Shown here one piece after another: positions 8,301-16,499 of a DNA stretch of 25,237 nucleotides. Source of the DNA: JAGLCW01 sp964427915 (GTDB lineage Bacteria > Caldisericota > Caldisericia > UBA6126); contig CAYRWA010000087.1 in the NCBI GenBank assembly GCA_964427915.1, forward strand, positions 1 to 25,237, given 5' to 3'. The notes under the pieces are model-generated. The model was not told the DNA's origin, made no database searches, and saw nothing but the letters and a program-made list of their open reading frames with translations. Positions within the stretch are counted from its first letter, which is position 1. Each line of letters begins with the position of its first letter. A program made the position numbers and the translations under genes.

Positions 8301-10154
8301 ATTGAAAGCCATATTCCATATAATGCTGTCAATGGCGATAAATTCCACCACTTTGTGTTGCGAGATTTTATTACTCCTGCAAACGATGACAAATATGATT
8401 ATCTCGGTACGGCGATGAAACTTCCCTCCGGCGATACTTTTGGAACAAAAGGAGATACTTTTGAAATCGACGTCGATTTTTCTCTTCTTGACTTCTTTAA
8501 TCTCGCTAATATTTCCTTAGTTGTCTTTGTACAAGACAATGTTACAAAACAAGTATTGCAATCAGCCACCTATCCAGTGAAAGTAATTAATTATCGCTCC
8601 TTTGACGTAGTTTCCGATGGGTCGTTGGTCCAAAAGAAAACCAAGGGAGAAACAGGTAGTATCCAGTTTGACATCATTAACGATGGAACTATTCGTGATA
8701 CATACCAAGTGCGTGTGCTAAACAAATCTCTTGAAAAATGGAATTATACCATCTCAGTGGATGGAAAAAAGCAAAGCGGGGTAGTACCCCAGATTACTCT
8801 CGATGCTTTTAAAAGATCCTCCATTCAGCTTCATTTCAATATACCACCAGATGCTCCTGTACACGCTGATCAGGAATTTCTTTTTCAAATTGATTCTTCT
8901 ACATCTCATCATTCTAAAGAACTCAAAGGGTATATTGAGGTCATAGAAAGTAGACCTCCAGGCTTCCTTCTTGACATTGAAGAACCAGCAGATCTGAATG
9001 TAATGGCTGGTAATGAGGAAACCATTGGAATACGTATTACTCCCGATCCCTTTGTAGAAGATACTATAGAGCTTACTTTGCTAAACGCACCCGATGAACT
9101 TGCTTCCTATCAGTTTACTCCTCCTTCTGGTACAGCACCCTTAGAATCTTTCCTCACCTTTGCTTTTACTGATACCACTGCGGAAAAAGATTTTGATTTG
9201 GTGATTCAAGCCAAAGCAGGTACAATTGTCAAAACAGCTATTGTAACCATTCATGTTCTTCGCAATCCCGATGCAGTTCCACCTTCTCTTAAAATTGCAT
9301 ATCCTTCTGACAACCTTTTAACAAATCAACCCAATATGACTATTACCGGTATGACTGATCCAACAGCCACTCTTACCATCAACCAAACCCCTGTAGAAAT
9401 CTCCAAAAATGGTTCCTTTGAGCATTCTTTAGCTTTAGCTGAAGGGATCAACACTATTGATGTGATTGCTGCAAACCGCAAAGGACTCCAAACCCAAGAA
9501 ACCCTAACCATTACATTGGATGTTACTCCTCCTGTTCTCACCATCGAAACCGACATTCCCGAAGAAACTACCAAGCGAGACATCACCATTGTAGGGAAAG
9601 CCGAACCCAACTGTGTGGTTACCATAGGGGATCAAGATATTCTTTTGGAAGAAGACGGTAGCTTTACATATACCGCACAGCTTACACATGGGTGGAATGG
9701 TATTTACATCACAGCTATAGACGCTGCATCCAATTCAACTGTCATTGAATACTATGTTACTGTTATCAACAAAATTGTATTACAAATTGGTAATCAAACT
9801 GCTTCCGTTAATGATGAAGATGTAGTTCTTGAAGCTGCTCCTTATATCAAGAATGGTCGAACCATGGTTCCTATTCGTTTTATTGCGGAATCTCTTGGCG
9901 CAGAAGTAGGTTGGGACAATACTACTAAATCAATTACTATTGAAAAAGAAGGCATTGTTATTTCCTTACAAATAGGCAATGTGGAAGCTTATATTGAAAA
10001 AGAAGATGTAATTGGCCGAGAAAGAATAACTCTAGAGGCTCCACCTGAAATAGTGAGTGCCAGAACTTTTGTACCCTTACGATTCGTAAGTGAAGCCTTT
10101 GGAGCTTCGCTTGACTGGAACGGAGATACAAGAGAAATTACGATTAAGCAATAG
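5391..10154 (+). CDS. Giant exported mosaic protein: 12 NHL repeats, Ig-like domains, thioredoxin/Omp28-like CxxC domain, C-terminal stalk domain
   Basis: This exported protein has 1587 residues. The ATG at 5391 follows AAGGGG (5379-5384) by 6 bases; ATG 5394 is also possible. A signal peptide covers about 1-30 (ending near QVSASE). Residues about 42-600 contain 12 NHL-type repeats (for example LYIVDSLNARIQIF, IYVSDTGNNRVQIF), enough for two six-bladed propellers. Two Ig-like segments follow (about 606-702 and 706-811). Residues about 811-1057 form a thioredoxin-like domain similar to Omp28-related proteins, with Cys828-Leu-Asn-Cys831 (ATWCLNC) and a candidate cis-proline Pro887 (GLPTIFF). 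Two further Ig-like segments (about 1067-1290) and two bacterial Ig domains (about 1297-1376 and 1377-1460) lead to a C-terminal PF07833 stalk domain (about 1462-1587, IKNGRTMVPIRF). Ligand binding by the propellers and thiol-disulfide activity of the CxxC domain are inferred from fold. It forms a likely operon with the preceding stalk-domain gene. Confidence 0.88.
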   Translation: MMVKKYISWFLAIFLLLGLLSPLDRQVSASEVGQDSKISIIGGGVPTGMFFAPTYLNIQQQRLYVADSKNNRIQAFIRGNVFQLAFGGYGQNEREFDQPAGICTTEDELYIVDSLNARIQIFDSKGNYRSQFGSFGNEPGNFNTPTDIATDGSNLFVLDTGNARVQIFDRTGKYLSSFGSQGVEDGFFNKPLGIETAKGKIYVSDTGNNRVQIFSDAGSFISVFGFSGTEEKGFHKPKGITFHEEKVYIVDSGNKRIHVYDENGVYQSVLALPETKSPFGVSILDNKILVSDSITNEIVTYTFDGKQNGFFGEKPDYSGRFVKPIAVSTTEKEIYVLDAHLKTVQVFDEHFEPITYFSFEEMKKADLYNPVDISVYDGHVYIVDEMKPAISVFTTSGSFVRSIGSYGTEPGTFISPQGICLYDDKIYLSDSGNSRVQVLTLQGDPLLTFGSFGSKNNQFFNMKGIAVIENSIFVTDSGNSRIIVYDIEGNYVNSYGKKGFETGNYFGPNGIHVDMSGKVYIADMLNNRIQILNSITDQSKVFGQFGSIFQDPENYAKGKTDYRYDLIPGYFVYPTDVTVFQNYIAVVDPYNVRVQMIPFSSVFEKNPLSLTPDFLDFGSVGSSTFVTRTFVLRNTGGNYIEGNITCDQDFVTIEPTHFKGSSEEVSLTVKGDSLEAGKKYEAKVIVTLLDGQSKELSLVLHASSEPDFYAEITPFFVASAEEELRVPIKVYPQNGFEGLVTFSAIELPKNTLPTFDPPSVNLPDTDTTYLILKSSSDYIEAGEYRIEVRADSAKGNKSHRFNSTFVFKQKLDLVPHTVLGELFTATWCLNCVYSHMAMDQLYEEMGKETVTFIEYYVESTSDHPVPRLSWIESEQRMKWYMSDKGLPTIFFDGTDYLKGVSTDNNTPEAKKARMYDDYRRKVVEKSKESSAVTISVRSIFDSKRRIGKVHASVNALDNLPYKNPHIYFAVIESHIPYNAVNGDKFHHFVLRDFITPANDDKYDYLGTAMKLPSGDTFGTKGDTFEIDVDFSLLDFFNLANISLVVFVQDNVTKQVLQSATYPVKVINYRSFDVVSDGSLVQKKTKGETGSIQFDIINDGTIRDTYQVRVLNKSLEKWNYTISVDGKKQSGVVPQITLDAFKRSSIQLHFNIPPDAPVHADQEFLFQIDSSTSHHSKELKGYIEVIESRPPGFLLDIEEPADLNVMAGNEETIGIRITPDPFVEDTIELTLLNAPDELASYQFTPPSGTAPLESFLTFAFTDTTAEKDFDLVIQAKAGTIVKTAIVTIHVLRNPDAVPPSLKIAYPSDNLLTNQPNMTITGMTDPTATLTINQTPVEISKNGSFEHSLALAEGINTIDVIAANRKGLQTQETLTITLDVTPPVLTIETDIPEETTKRDITIVGKAEPNCVVTIGDQDILLEEDGSFTYTAQLTHGWNGIYITAIDAASNSTVIEYYVTVINKIVLQIGNQTASVNDEDVVLEAAPYIKNGRTMVPIRFIAESLGAEVGWDNTTKSITIEKEGIVISLQIGNVEAYIEKEDVIGRERITLEAPPEIVSARTFVPLRFVSEAFGASLDWNGDTREITIKQ

Positions 10155-10182
10155 TAGAAACACTATTTGTTTCTATAAAATG

Positions 10183-10213
10183 AAAAAGGCGCACTTTTGG
10201 TGCGCCTTTTTTT
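10183..10213. terminator. Bidirectional intrinsic terminator between converging genes
   Basis: AAAAAGGCGCAC (10183-10194) and GTGCGCCTTTTT (10200-10211) form a 12-pair stem with a 5-base loop, and T runs on to 10213. On the minus strand the same hairpin also ends in a run of five T. It lies 28 bases past the stop codons of both the giant NHL gene and hflX. A smaller hairpin (TAGAAAC 10155-10161 with GTTTCTA 10169-10175) lies just before it. Confidence 0.9.
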
Positions 10214-10238
10214 ATGACATGGAACGCATAGAGTATCT

Positions 10239-11333
10239 TTACGATAGGGACAGGATTTTTCTGTGAATGGCTTTCTTTAGTTCTTCAATTCCCTCATTTT
10301 TCAAAGCGGATATCTGTATGCAATCATCCCCATTGCAAGAATCAATTTGATCAATGACGATGGCAGGATGAATAGCATCCATTTTGTTTAAAACGGTCAG
10401 GGAAGGAATCTCGTTGGCTCCTAGGTCTTCCAACGTTTCGTGAACCGTTTCATAATGTTGTAAGCATTGTTTATCGCTGACATCAACAACCTTTATAATG
10501 AGATCAGACATGAGTATCTCTTCTAGGGTGCTCTTAAATGCTTCTATCAACTCATGTGGTAGTTTGCGTATAAATCCTACCGTATCATTGAAAAGAACTT
10601 CTCCAATAGAGGGACCCAGAAATCCTTTACGCGTTCTTGTATCTAGAGTATGGAAAAGAAGATTGTCTGTGGGAATGTTTTCTTTGGTTAAGCAGTTAAA
10701 CAAAGTCGATTTACCAGCATTTGTATACCCAACCAAAGAGACGATAAATATTGAAGAAGATAGACGTTTACTGCGTTTTGTATAGCGTTGTTTCTCTATT
10801 TGCCCAAGGGATCTTTTTAATCGTTTTAACCGCTGAAACAACTGCCGACGATTTAACTCAATTTTCTTTTCCCCTGGTCCTTTTCCTCCTATAAATCCAG
10901 CTTGTTGATCAAGAGAGGAGTGCTGATTGATTAGCTCTGCTTTGCGCCTTTGCAATGTAGCAATCTCCACTTGAATCTGCCCTTCTTTTGTGTGAGCTCT
11001 TTTGGAAAAAATTTCCAAGATAATCCTAGGTCTATCCAAAACAGGAACATTGCAAAATTTTTGTAAATTCCGAATCTGAGAAAATTTCAGTTCATCATCC
11101 ACTGATATCACATCAACTGAACCTGTCTGGATATACTGCTGCAGCTCGTTTAACTTTCCTTTTGTTAGATAGTTTCGTGCATCAGGTTTGTGCATTTGAA
11201 CAATAAAAATCAACTCCGTGTGAATATCTAATGTAGCAAGGAGAGATTCCAATTCCTTTATTGTATCTAGGGAGTTCTTTCGTCCCACTATAACTGTTTT
11301 AAAGACTTTATTTTGAGATGGATTTTGATGCAT
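10239..11333 (-). CDS. hflX: HflX-type ribosome-associated GTPase
   Basis: HflX is a GTPase that binds ribosomes and splits stalled or hibernating 70S particles. The chosen ATG at 11333 gives 364 residues; a GTG at 11387 extends the frame, but that extension lies wholly inside recN coding sequence and has no HflX-like content. The HflX domain contains DRPRIILEIFSKRAHTKEG and a GPGE motif. The G domain has G1 GYTNAGKS (202-209), G3 DTVGF, G4 NKMD and G5 SAL. The linker reads GPGEKKIELNRR, where many HflX proteins have an Asp in place of the Asn. A modest AAAGGA lies about 11 bases upstream of the start. The gene overlaps the end of recN by 26 bases and is last in the eight-gene operon; the shared terminator follows 28 bases after the stop. 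Confidence 0.93.
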   Translation of the reverse strand: MHQNPSQNKVFKTVIVGRKNSLDTIKELESLLATLDIHTELIFIVQMHKPDARNYLTKGKLNELQQYIQTGSVDVISVDDELKFSQIRNLQKFCNVPVLDRPRIILEIFSKRAHTKEGQIQVEIATLQRRKAELINQHSSLDQQAGFIGGKGPGEKKIELNRRQLFQRLKRLKRSLGQIEKQRYTKRSKRLSSSIFIVSLVGYTNAGKSTLFNCLTKENIPTDNLLFHTLDTRTRKGFLGPSIGEVLFNDTVGFIRKLPHELIEAFKSTLEEILMSDLIIKVVDVSDKQCLQHYETVHETLEDLGANEIPSLTVLNKMDAIHPAIVIDQIDSCNGDDCIQISALKNEGIEELKKAIHRKILSLS

Positions 11334-13059
11334 GAAGCAGTATTTCCTTTGCGTGCTCAATAGCAGTGGGTGAACTGATGTTACCACCCATCATGCGAGC
11401 AATTTCTTTGATTCTGTCGGCAGCATTTAATTGATTTACCGAGGCTATTGTGGTGGCACTCTCTGTAGATTTTTGAATGTAGTAATGAGAGTCTCCACAT
11501 GCTGCTATTTGTGGTAAATGTGTTATACAGAGAGTTTGACTATGAGAGCTAATAGATTTTAATTTTACTCCCACCTTGTTTCCAGTTATGCCATTAATGC
11601 CTGTGTCGATTTCATCAAAAATATAGACGACGTTTCCTTTGTCGTTTTTCTTCAATGCCGCCTTAATGGCAAGCATGATTCGGGACAATTCTCCTCCAGA
11701 AGCAATTTTATCTATAGGCATCATGGGCAAATCATGATTGGGCTGAAATTGAAAAGAAATCTGATCCATTCCAGTTTCATCTGTTTTGACTTTGCCTTCT
11801 TTATACGAAACATAGGAAAGCTCGTTTTCAGAAGCAACCTGGTGGGAGAATTGAATAGAGAAGGTTGTTGTAGGCATTGATAATTCATGCAAATTGTTTT
11901 CAATTTCCCGTGCCAGATCATAACTTGCTTTTTTGCGAATCTGGTGAAGAGAAGAGCATTCTTTTTCAAGACAATCTCGCAATTCTTTTTCTTGTTCAAT
12001 TAGTGAATCTATGTTGTGTGTTTGTGCTTGAATTTCTTCATATCGAGACCTTTTTTGCCGAGTAGTTTGTTGTATGTCGTTGTAGCTATTCCCATATCGA
12101 GAACGTATTGTCTGCAGTAGGTCAATCCTATCTAAACATTGTTCGAGACGTTGGGGATTGTAGTTGGTTTCAAGATGGGATAACTCTTGATGAAGTTCAT
12201 GGGATACATCTTTAATCACAGAGTCCACCGTACTTAGTGTTTGCAAATTATCAGAAGCGACTTTGGAGAAAGACGAGATGGTAGACAATGAGTGTATGCT
12301 TTTTTGGAGTAAATTTCTGACAACTTCATGATTGTCGTCTTCCTCTGATAAGAAGAGCAAGGTATTTTGTATTTCTTGGATAAGTTCTGTATGATTTTCC
12401 AACTGATCTCGTTCTTCTTGCAGTAGCTCCCATTCCTCTGGTTCGATTTGGGCAGCTTCTATTTCTTGCAATTGGAATTGGAGTAACTCAGATTCTTGTG
12501 CCAATTCCTTTTCTTTTTGCTGAAGAGTTGTTCTCGTTTTTACGTTTTCTAGGAGTTGATTTCTGAAAGAGCGTATATTTTGACGGCGCAAAGTAGCTTC
12601 TTTTCCAATGTATTTGTCAAGATACTCAAGTTGTTTTTTGGCAATAAGGAGAGAACCAGTTTCTCTTTGACCGTGAAAATCAATGAGTTCATTGCCAATC
12701 TCTTTGAATAAATGAAGAGTGCAAACCTGACCATTCAATCGGGAGCGATTCTTACCTTGACTAGAAAAGGTCCTTTCTAAAACCAAACAGTCTTCTGCAT
12801 CAGAGTCATATCCTTGATTTTGAATTGTATGATGTATAGATTGGGGAATGGTTGTAAAGGTTAATCGAACGTATGGTCTTGCTTTTTCTTCTCCCATAGC
12901 CTCTTTCTGAATCGAATGACCCAAGCCAAAAAGGATCGCATTCATTAATAATGTTTTACCAGCCCCTGTTTCTCCCGTAAAAACATTGAATCCATCTTGC
13001 AATTGAATGGAGATATTTTTTGCGATGACAAAATTCTGAATGATGATTTCTTTTAGCAC
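11308..13059 (-). CDS. recN: DNA repair protein RecN
   Basis: RecN is an SMC-like ATPase that acts early in double-strand break repair. The GTG at 13059 gives 583 residues beginning (M)LKEIIIQNFVIAKNI, matching the usual RecN N-terminus. It overlaps the nadK stop by one base (TAGTG) with GGGGA 5 bases upstream; a TTG at 13071 would add four residues. Walker A is GETGAGKT (29-36), the ABC signature is ASGGELSR (from 453) and Walker B is FDEIDTG (Asp482, Glu483), so the split ATPase head is complete. The centre is rich in Glu, Gln and Leu, as expected for the coiled coil. Length is close to the family norm. Bacillota often have argR next to recN; here nadK and hflX flank it instead. Confidence 0.96.
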   Translation of the reverse strand: MLKEIIIQNFVIAKNISIQLQDGFNVFTGETGAGKTLLMNAILFGLGHSIQKEAMGEEKARPYVRLTFTTIPQSIHHTIQNQGYDSDAEDCLVLERTFSSQGKNRSRLNGQVCTLHLFKEIGNELIDFHGQRETGSLLIAKKQLEYLDKYIGKEATLRRQNIRSFRNQLLENVKTRTTLQQKEKELAQESELLQFQLQEIEAAQIEPEEWELLQEERDQLENHTELIQEIQNTLLFLSEEDDNHEVVRNLLQKSIHSLSTISSFSKVASDNLQTLSTVDSVIKDVSHELHQELSHLETNYNPQRLEQCLDRIDLLQTIRSRYGNSYNDIQQTTRQKRSRYEEIQAQTHNIDSLIEQEKELRDCLEKECSSLHQIRKKASYDLAREIENNLHELSMPTTTFSIQFSHQVASENELSYVSYKEGKVKTDETGMDQISFQFQPNHDLPMMPIDKIASGGELSRIMLAIKAALKKNDKGNVVYIFDEIDTGINGITGNKVGVKLKSISSHSQTLCITHLPQIAACGDSHYYIQKSTESATTIASVNQLNAADRIKEIARMMGGNISSPTAIEHAKEILLHASKSISK

Positions 13060-13901
13060 TACAATCCCCAATTAAACTTTCGATTTAAGGTATCAAAAAA
13101 ATTCTTCTTTTTAAGGTGGATGATTCGTAGTTTTTTTGCTGATTTTTTAATCTGTATTCGATCTTTATCTACAACTGTATTGTGAAAAAAACCATCGGTG
13201 ATGAAAAGGGTAGGCCTCTGGTGGCAATTAATTGAAACAGAAACAAGTCGAGAATCTGGTAGAACTAAACACCGGCTTCCTAAACGATGAGGACACAAGG
13301 GATTAATGATAATGTCACTACATTGAGGATCCAAAATCGGTCCTCCCGATGATAACGAATAGGCTGTTGATCCGGTAGGTGTTGAAATAATAACACCATC
13401 TCCTCGGAAATTAGCAATTTTCTGTTTATCGGAAAAGATGTCCAGTGAAATCATTTTTGACATCGGTTGTCTTTGAAACAATATGTCATTGACTGCATAT
13501 CCCGAACAGCATACCTGTCCGTTTCGAATCATTTCGAATTCCAACGTCATTCTATCTTCAATATGGTACTTTCCATGTATCAAATCATGCAACGAGAGCA
13601 AAACTTCTTCTTCTTCAATAGTGGTAAGAAATCCAGTGTATCCATAATTGATTCCAATCAGAGGGGTACTGGAGTGTATAACATTGTGAGATGCCCTTAA
13701 GAAAGTGCCATCTCCTCCTATACTAATTAAAAAATCCAGTTCCGGTAGGGTGGTTTCTTCAATTACAGGTTCAGAAAAAAAATGTTGAATATCGGGATCT
13801 AAAAAAACATCAATGTTGTTGGTTTTTAAAAACTGAATAATCTCACTTGCGATATGAATCACTTCTTCAATTTGTTTTCGAAAAAAAATGCCAACCTTCA
13901 T
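13059..13901 (-). CDS. nadK: NAD kinase
   Basis: NAD kinase phosphorylates NAD to NADP and is the sole de novo source of NADP in most bacteria. The 280-residue protein has the GGDGT motif (ISIGGDGTFLRA), the NAD-binding ND motif (VNDILFQR), the glycine-rich DGVIISTPTGSTAYSLS segment and NPLCPHRLGSR near the C-terminal domain. Length matches the family. The ATG at 13901 is preceded by AAAGGA and overlaps the end of tlyA by 35 bases. Its own stop overlaps the recN start by one base, so expression is likely translationally coupled across the three genes. Confidence 0.96.
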   Translation of the reverse strand: MKVGIFFRKQIEEVIHIASEIIQFLKTNNIDVFLDPDIQHFFSEPVIEETTLPELDFLISIGGDGTFLRASHNVIHSSTPLIGINYGYTGFLTTIEEEEVLLSLHDLIHGKYHIEDRMTLEFEMIRNGQVCCSGYAVNDILFQRQPMSKMISLDIFSDKQKIANFRGDGVIISTPTGSTAYSLSSGGPILDPQCSDIIINPLCPHRLGSRCLVLPDSRLVSVSINCHQRPTLFITDGFFHNTVVDKDRIQIKKSAKKLRIIHLKKKNFFDTLNRKFNWGL

Positions 13902-14667
13902 AAACTGTCCTTTTCATTTGATCGTATGAAATAATATGCTCTTCCTTCATTTTCGATAAATAAATAAGAAATTCAATGTTTCCCTGTGATCCTAAAATGG
14001 GAGAATAAGAAAACCCATGTACAACCAATCCACTTTCTTCAAAACACTGTATAGATTGTATCAATGCATCCATCACGTTGGAAGGGTCTTTAACAATTCC
14101 ACGATGGGTTTTTTTAGGACCAACTTCAAATTGTGGTTTCCAAAGCAATAGTCCTTCTAGAGAGTTTGATGATATCTTGCTTACCCTGGGGATAATCAAG
14201 CGAGAGGATATAAATGAAACATCCATTGTAAACACTTGAAAAGGTGGATTAAATAAAGATGCATCCATTGTCCGAGCATTGCAGTTTTCAATTGGAGTGA
14301 CGCGGGGATCTTCCCTTAGTGATGCATGAAGCTGATTTGTGCCGACATCCAGCGCATACACCCTTGATGCTCCCTTTTCGAGCAAAACTTGTGTAAAACC
14401 ACCCGTAGAAGATCCAATATCGAGGGCTATTTTTTGATAGATTTGGATAGGAAAGAATGCAAGAGCCTTCCGAATTTTTAATGCTCCTCGGCTAACATTG
14501 AAATCATATTGTTTCGAGATTTCAATCTGATCGTCTACAGAGCATTCTTTTGATGGTTTAAGGCAAGGAATCTGATTTATGCACACATATCCCTGTTGAA
14601 TCATAGAATTTGCTTTTGAACGACTATCGGTGATGTTCTTGTGTACTAATAACTTATCCAGTCTCAT
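13867..14667 (-). CDS. tlyA: TlyA-family rRNA 2'-O-methyltransferase (S4 plus FtsJ-like domains)
   Basis: TlyA enzymes methylate ribose 2'-OH groups of 16S and/or 23S rRNA; the old name 'hemolysin A' is misleading. The protein has 266 residues. An S4 RNA-binding domain covers about 1-50 (RLDKLLVHKNI). A Rossmann methyltransferase follows, with the SAM-binding ALDIGSSTGGFT (81-92). The family's K-D-K-E catalytic set can be placed at Lys64 (SRGALKIRKAL), Asp149 (MDVSFIS), Lys177 (LLLWKPQFEVG) and Glu232 (GNIEFL), so the enzyme looks active. Its ATG overlaps the end of dxs by 14 bases. The dxs-tlyA-nadK-recN order is a known arrangement in clostridia. Whether it modifies one or both rRNAs cannot be read from the sequence. 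Confidence 0.93.
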   Translation of the reverse strand: MRLDKLLVHKNITDSRSKANSMIQQGYVCINQIPCLKPSKECSVDDQIEISKQYDFNVSRGALKIRKALAFFPIQIYQKIALDIGSSTGGFTQVLLEKGASRVYALDVGTNQLHASLREDPRVTPIENCNARTMDASLFNPPFQVFTMDVSFISSRLIIPRVSKISSNSLEGLLLWKPQFEVGPKKTHRGIVKDPSNVMDALIQSIQCFEESGLVVHGFSYSPILGSQGNIEFLIYLSKMKEEHIISYDQMKRTVYEGWHFFSKTN

Positions 14668-16498
14668 CCATCCCCAACATTTCCAGAATATGTTCGATGG
14701 TAAACCCAGAATTTTTTAAAATAGACGATCGGGATTGTTGTCCTAAAAAAGGTTTTATCAATCCAATAGAATCAACTTTGCAAGTACAAGTAGGAAGAGA
14801 ATGTAGATAACTTTTCACCATAGAAGCAAAACCACCCGATTGGATTCCATCTTCAATAAGAATAATATGTTTACAATGAGAGGAGATTGCTTGTAACATT
14901 TCTTTATCAAATGGCTTGATAAATCTTGCATTCACAATGCCAATATTTTTGTTTTTCGTAGCACATATATTTCGAACGGATCGACATAGATCTTCGAACG
15001 GACCAATAAAAACTAAATAGCCATCTGTCCCTTTTTCTAAACAAACAGAAGTTCCTAGCTCGATAGGGGGAGAATTGTAAGCAGTTGAGGTGTGTTCTTT
15101 GGGATATCGAATGAATGTTGGCATAGAGCAGTTTTGAAGAGACCATTGCAACATGTCTTTTAATTCTGTACCATTCGAAGGAGCCATGATGGTAACATTA
15201 GGAAGAGGTAGCAAAAAAGCAATATCAAAACTTCCTTGGTGAGTTGGACCATCTGCTGATACGCCACCCGCTCTGTCGACTGCGAAAATAACGGGTTCCG
15301 ATTGAATACAGCAATCATGAATGACTTGATCGTAGGCTCTTTGCAAAAAAGTGGAATAGATTCCAACAACAGGGATAAGCTTTTTGTGAGCTAATCCTGC
15401 GGCAGTAGAAACAAGACATTGCTCAGCAATACCAACATCGATAAACCGTGAGGGGTATTTGTTTGCAAAAGAAACCATATGCAAGCCTTCGCTCATCGCA
15501 GCCGTAAGAGCAATCATTCTTGGATGGCTTTTGGCAGCTTCCAGCAAAGCTTCCCCAAAAAAAGTAGAAAACGTTTTTTTGTCCGTCTTAATTCGTATAC
15601 ATTCTTTATCCATAACAAAAGGGGGAGAGCTATGAAACTGGGTAGAGTTGTTTTCAAAATGAGTGATTCCTTTTCCTTTTTTTGTAACAATATGAACCAA
15701 ACAAGGTTTATTTTGTTTTCGAATTTGCTTGAAAATTTCACTCAATACTTCAATGTTGTGCCCGTTATAGGGGCCAAAGTAAGTGATACCAAATTCTTCA
15801 AAAATGGATCGCGGGATGAAAAATTTTTTGGTTGCCATCTTTACTCTTTCAAGAAAAGATACCATTTTCTTCCCAACAGAACCCATTTTGCATAGCTGAC
15901 TTTTGGTCCTATTGTTAACAATTCTGTAAAAAACACTATTTCGCAGTCGATCTAATTCATGAGATAAATATCCTACATTCTTTGAAATGGACATTTCATT
16001 GTCGTTCAAAACAATTATTACGGGAAGCTTGTGATGCCCAATACAATTGATAGCTTCAAAATTTTCTCCACTTGTGAACGATCCATCTCCAACAATGGCA
16101 ATAGTAGAGGATGGATCCTTGAGAATTTTTTTGGCATAAGCAAAACCAAAAGCGATTGATAAGGAGGTACCTGAATGGCCAGCTATAAATTTGTCGTAGA
16201 TACTTTCATGAATAGAAGGGTAACCACTAATTCCATTGTTTTGCCGAAGTGTATGGAATCGGTCCCATCTGCCAGTTAAAAGCTTATATGTGTAACATTG
16301 ATGACCAACATCAAATAGAAAATCATCTTTTTCTGGGTGAAAAACACGCAAAAGAGCAACTGTTAACTCAACAACTCCTAAATTGGAGGATAGATGTCCT
16401 CCGTTTTTTGAGACAGTAGCAATAATTTTTTCTCTTACAGTGCTGCAAAGGTTTTGTAATTCGGAAGCATTGAAGGACGGTATTGAATTGAAAATCAT
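14654..16498 (-). CDS. dxs: 1-deoxy-D-xylulose-5-phosphate synthase
   Basis: Dxs condenses pyruvate and glyceraldehyde 3-phosphate, the first step of the MEP isoprenoid pathway, using thiamine diphosphate. The protein has 614 residues, slightly short at the N-terminus compared with many relatives. Visible motifs are GGHLSSNLGVVEL with His35, the ThDP/Mg motif GDGSFTSGE (137-145) paired with NDN (165-167), and the transketolase pyrimidine-domain motif DRAGGVSADGPTHQG. A C-terminal transketolase domain follows (KHIILIEDGIQSGG). The ATG at 16498 comes one base after the ispA stop, with only a distant GAGG upstream, so termination-reinitiation is likely. Adjacent ispA supplies the next stage of polyprenyl synthesis. 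Confidence 0.97.
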   Translation of the reverse strand: MIFNSIPSFNASELQNLCSTVREKIIATVSKNGGHLSSNLGVVELTVALLRVFHPEKDDFLFDVGHQCYTYKLLTGRWDRFHTLRQNNGISGYPSIHESIYDKFIAGHSGTSLSIAFGFAYAKKILKDPSSTIAIVGDGSFTSGENFEAINCIGHHKLPVIIVLNDNEMSISKNVGYLSHELDRLRNSVFYRIVNNRTKSQLCKMGSVGKKMVSFLERVKMATKKFFIPRSIFEEFGITYFGPYNGHNIEVLSEIFKQIRKQNKPCLVHIVTKKGKGITHFENNSTQFHSSPPFVMDKECIRIKTDKKTFSTFFGEALLEAAKSHPRMIALTAAMSEGLHMVSFANKYPSRFIDVGIAEQCLVSTAAGLAHKKLIPVVGIYSTFLQRAYDQVIHDCCIQSEPVIFAVDRAGGVSADGPTHQGSFDIAFLLPLPNVTIMAPSNGTELKDMLQWSLQNCSMPTFIRYPKEHTSTAYNSPPIELGTSVCLEKGTDGYLVFIGPFEDLCRSVRNICATKNKNIGIVNARFIKPFDKEMLQAISSHCKHIILIEDGIQSGGFASMVKSYLHSLPTCTCKVDSIGLIKPFLGQQSRSSILKNSGFTIEHILEMLGMDETG

Positions 16499-16499
16499 G

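Noticed and set aside
4504..10154. True copper amine oxidases, as the domain name suggests
   Set aside because: Only the small N-terminal-like stalk domain is present; no catalytic amine oxidase domain or topaquinone site is seen.
11334..11387. N-terminal extension of hflX from a GTG at 11387
   Set aside because: The added residues are a shadow of the recN C-terminus and do not resemble HflX; the ATG at 11333 starts the conserved region.
15479..15895. Plus-strand open frame of 138 codons inside dxs
   Set aside because: It is antisense to conserved Dxs sequence, is rich in Phe, Ser and Arg as antisense frames of AT-rich genes are, and matches nothing recognisable.
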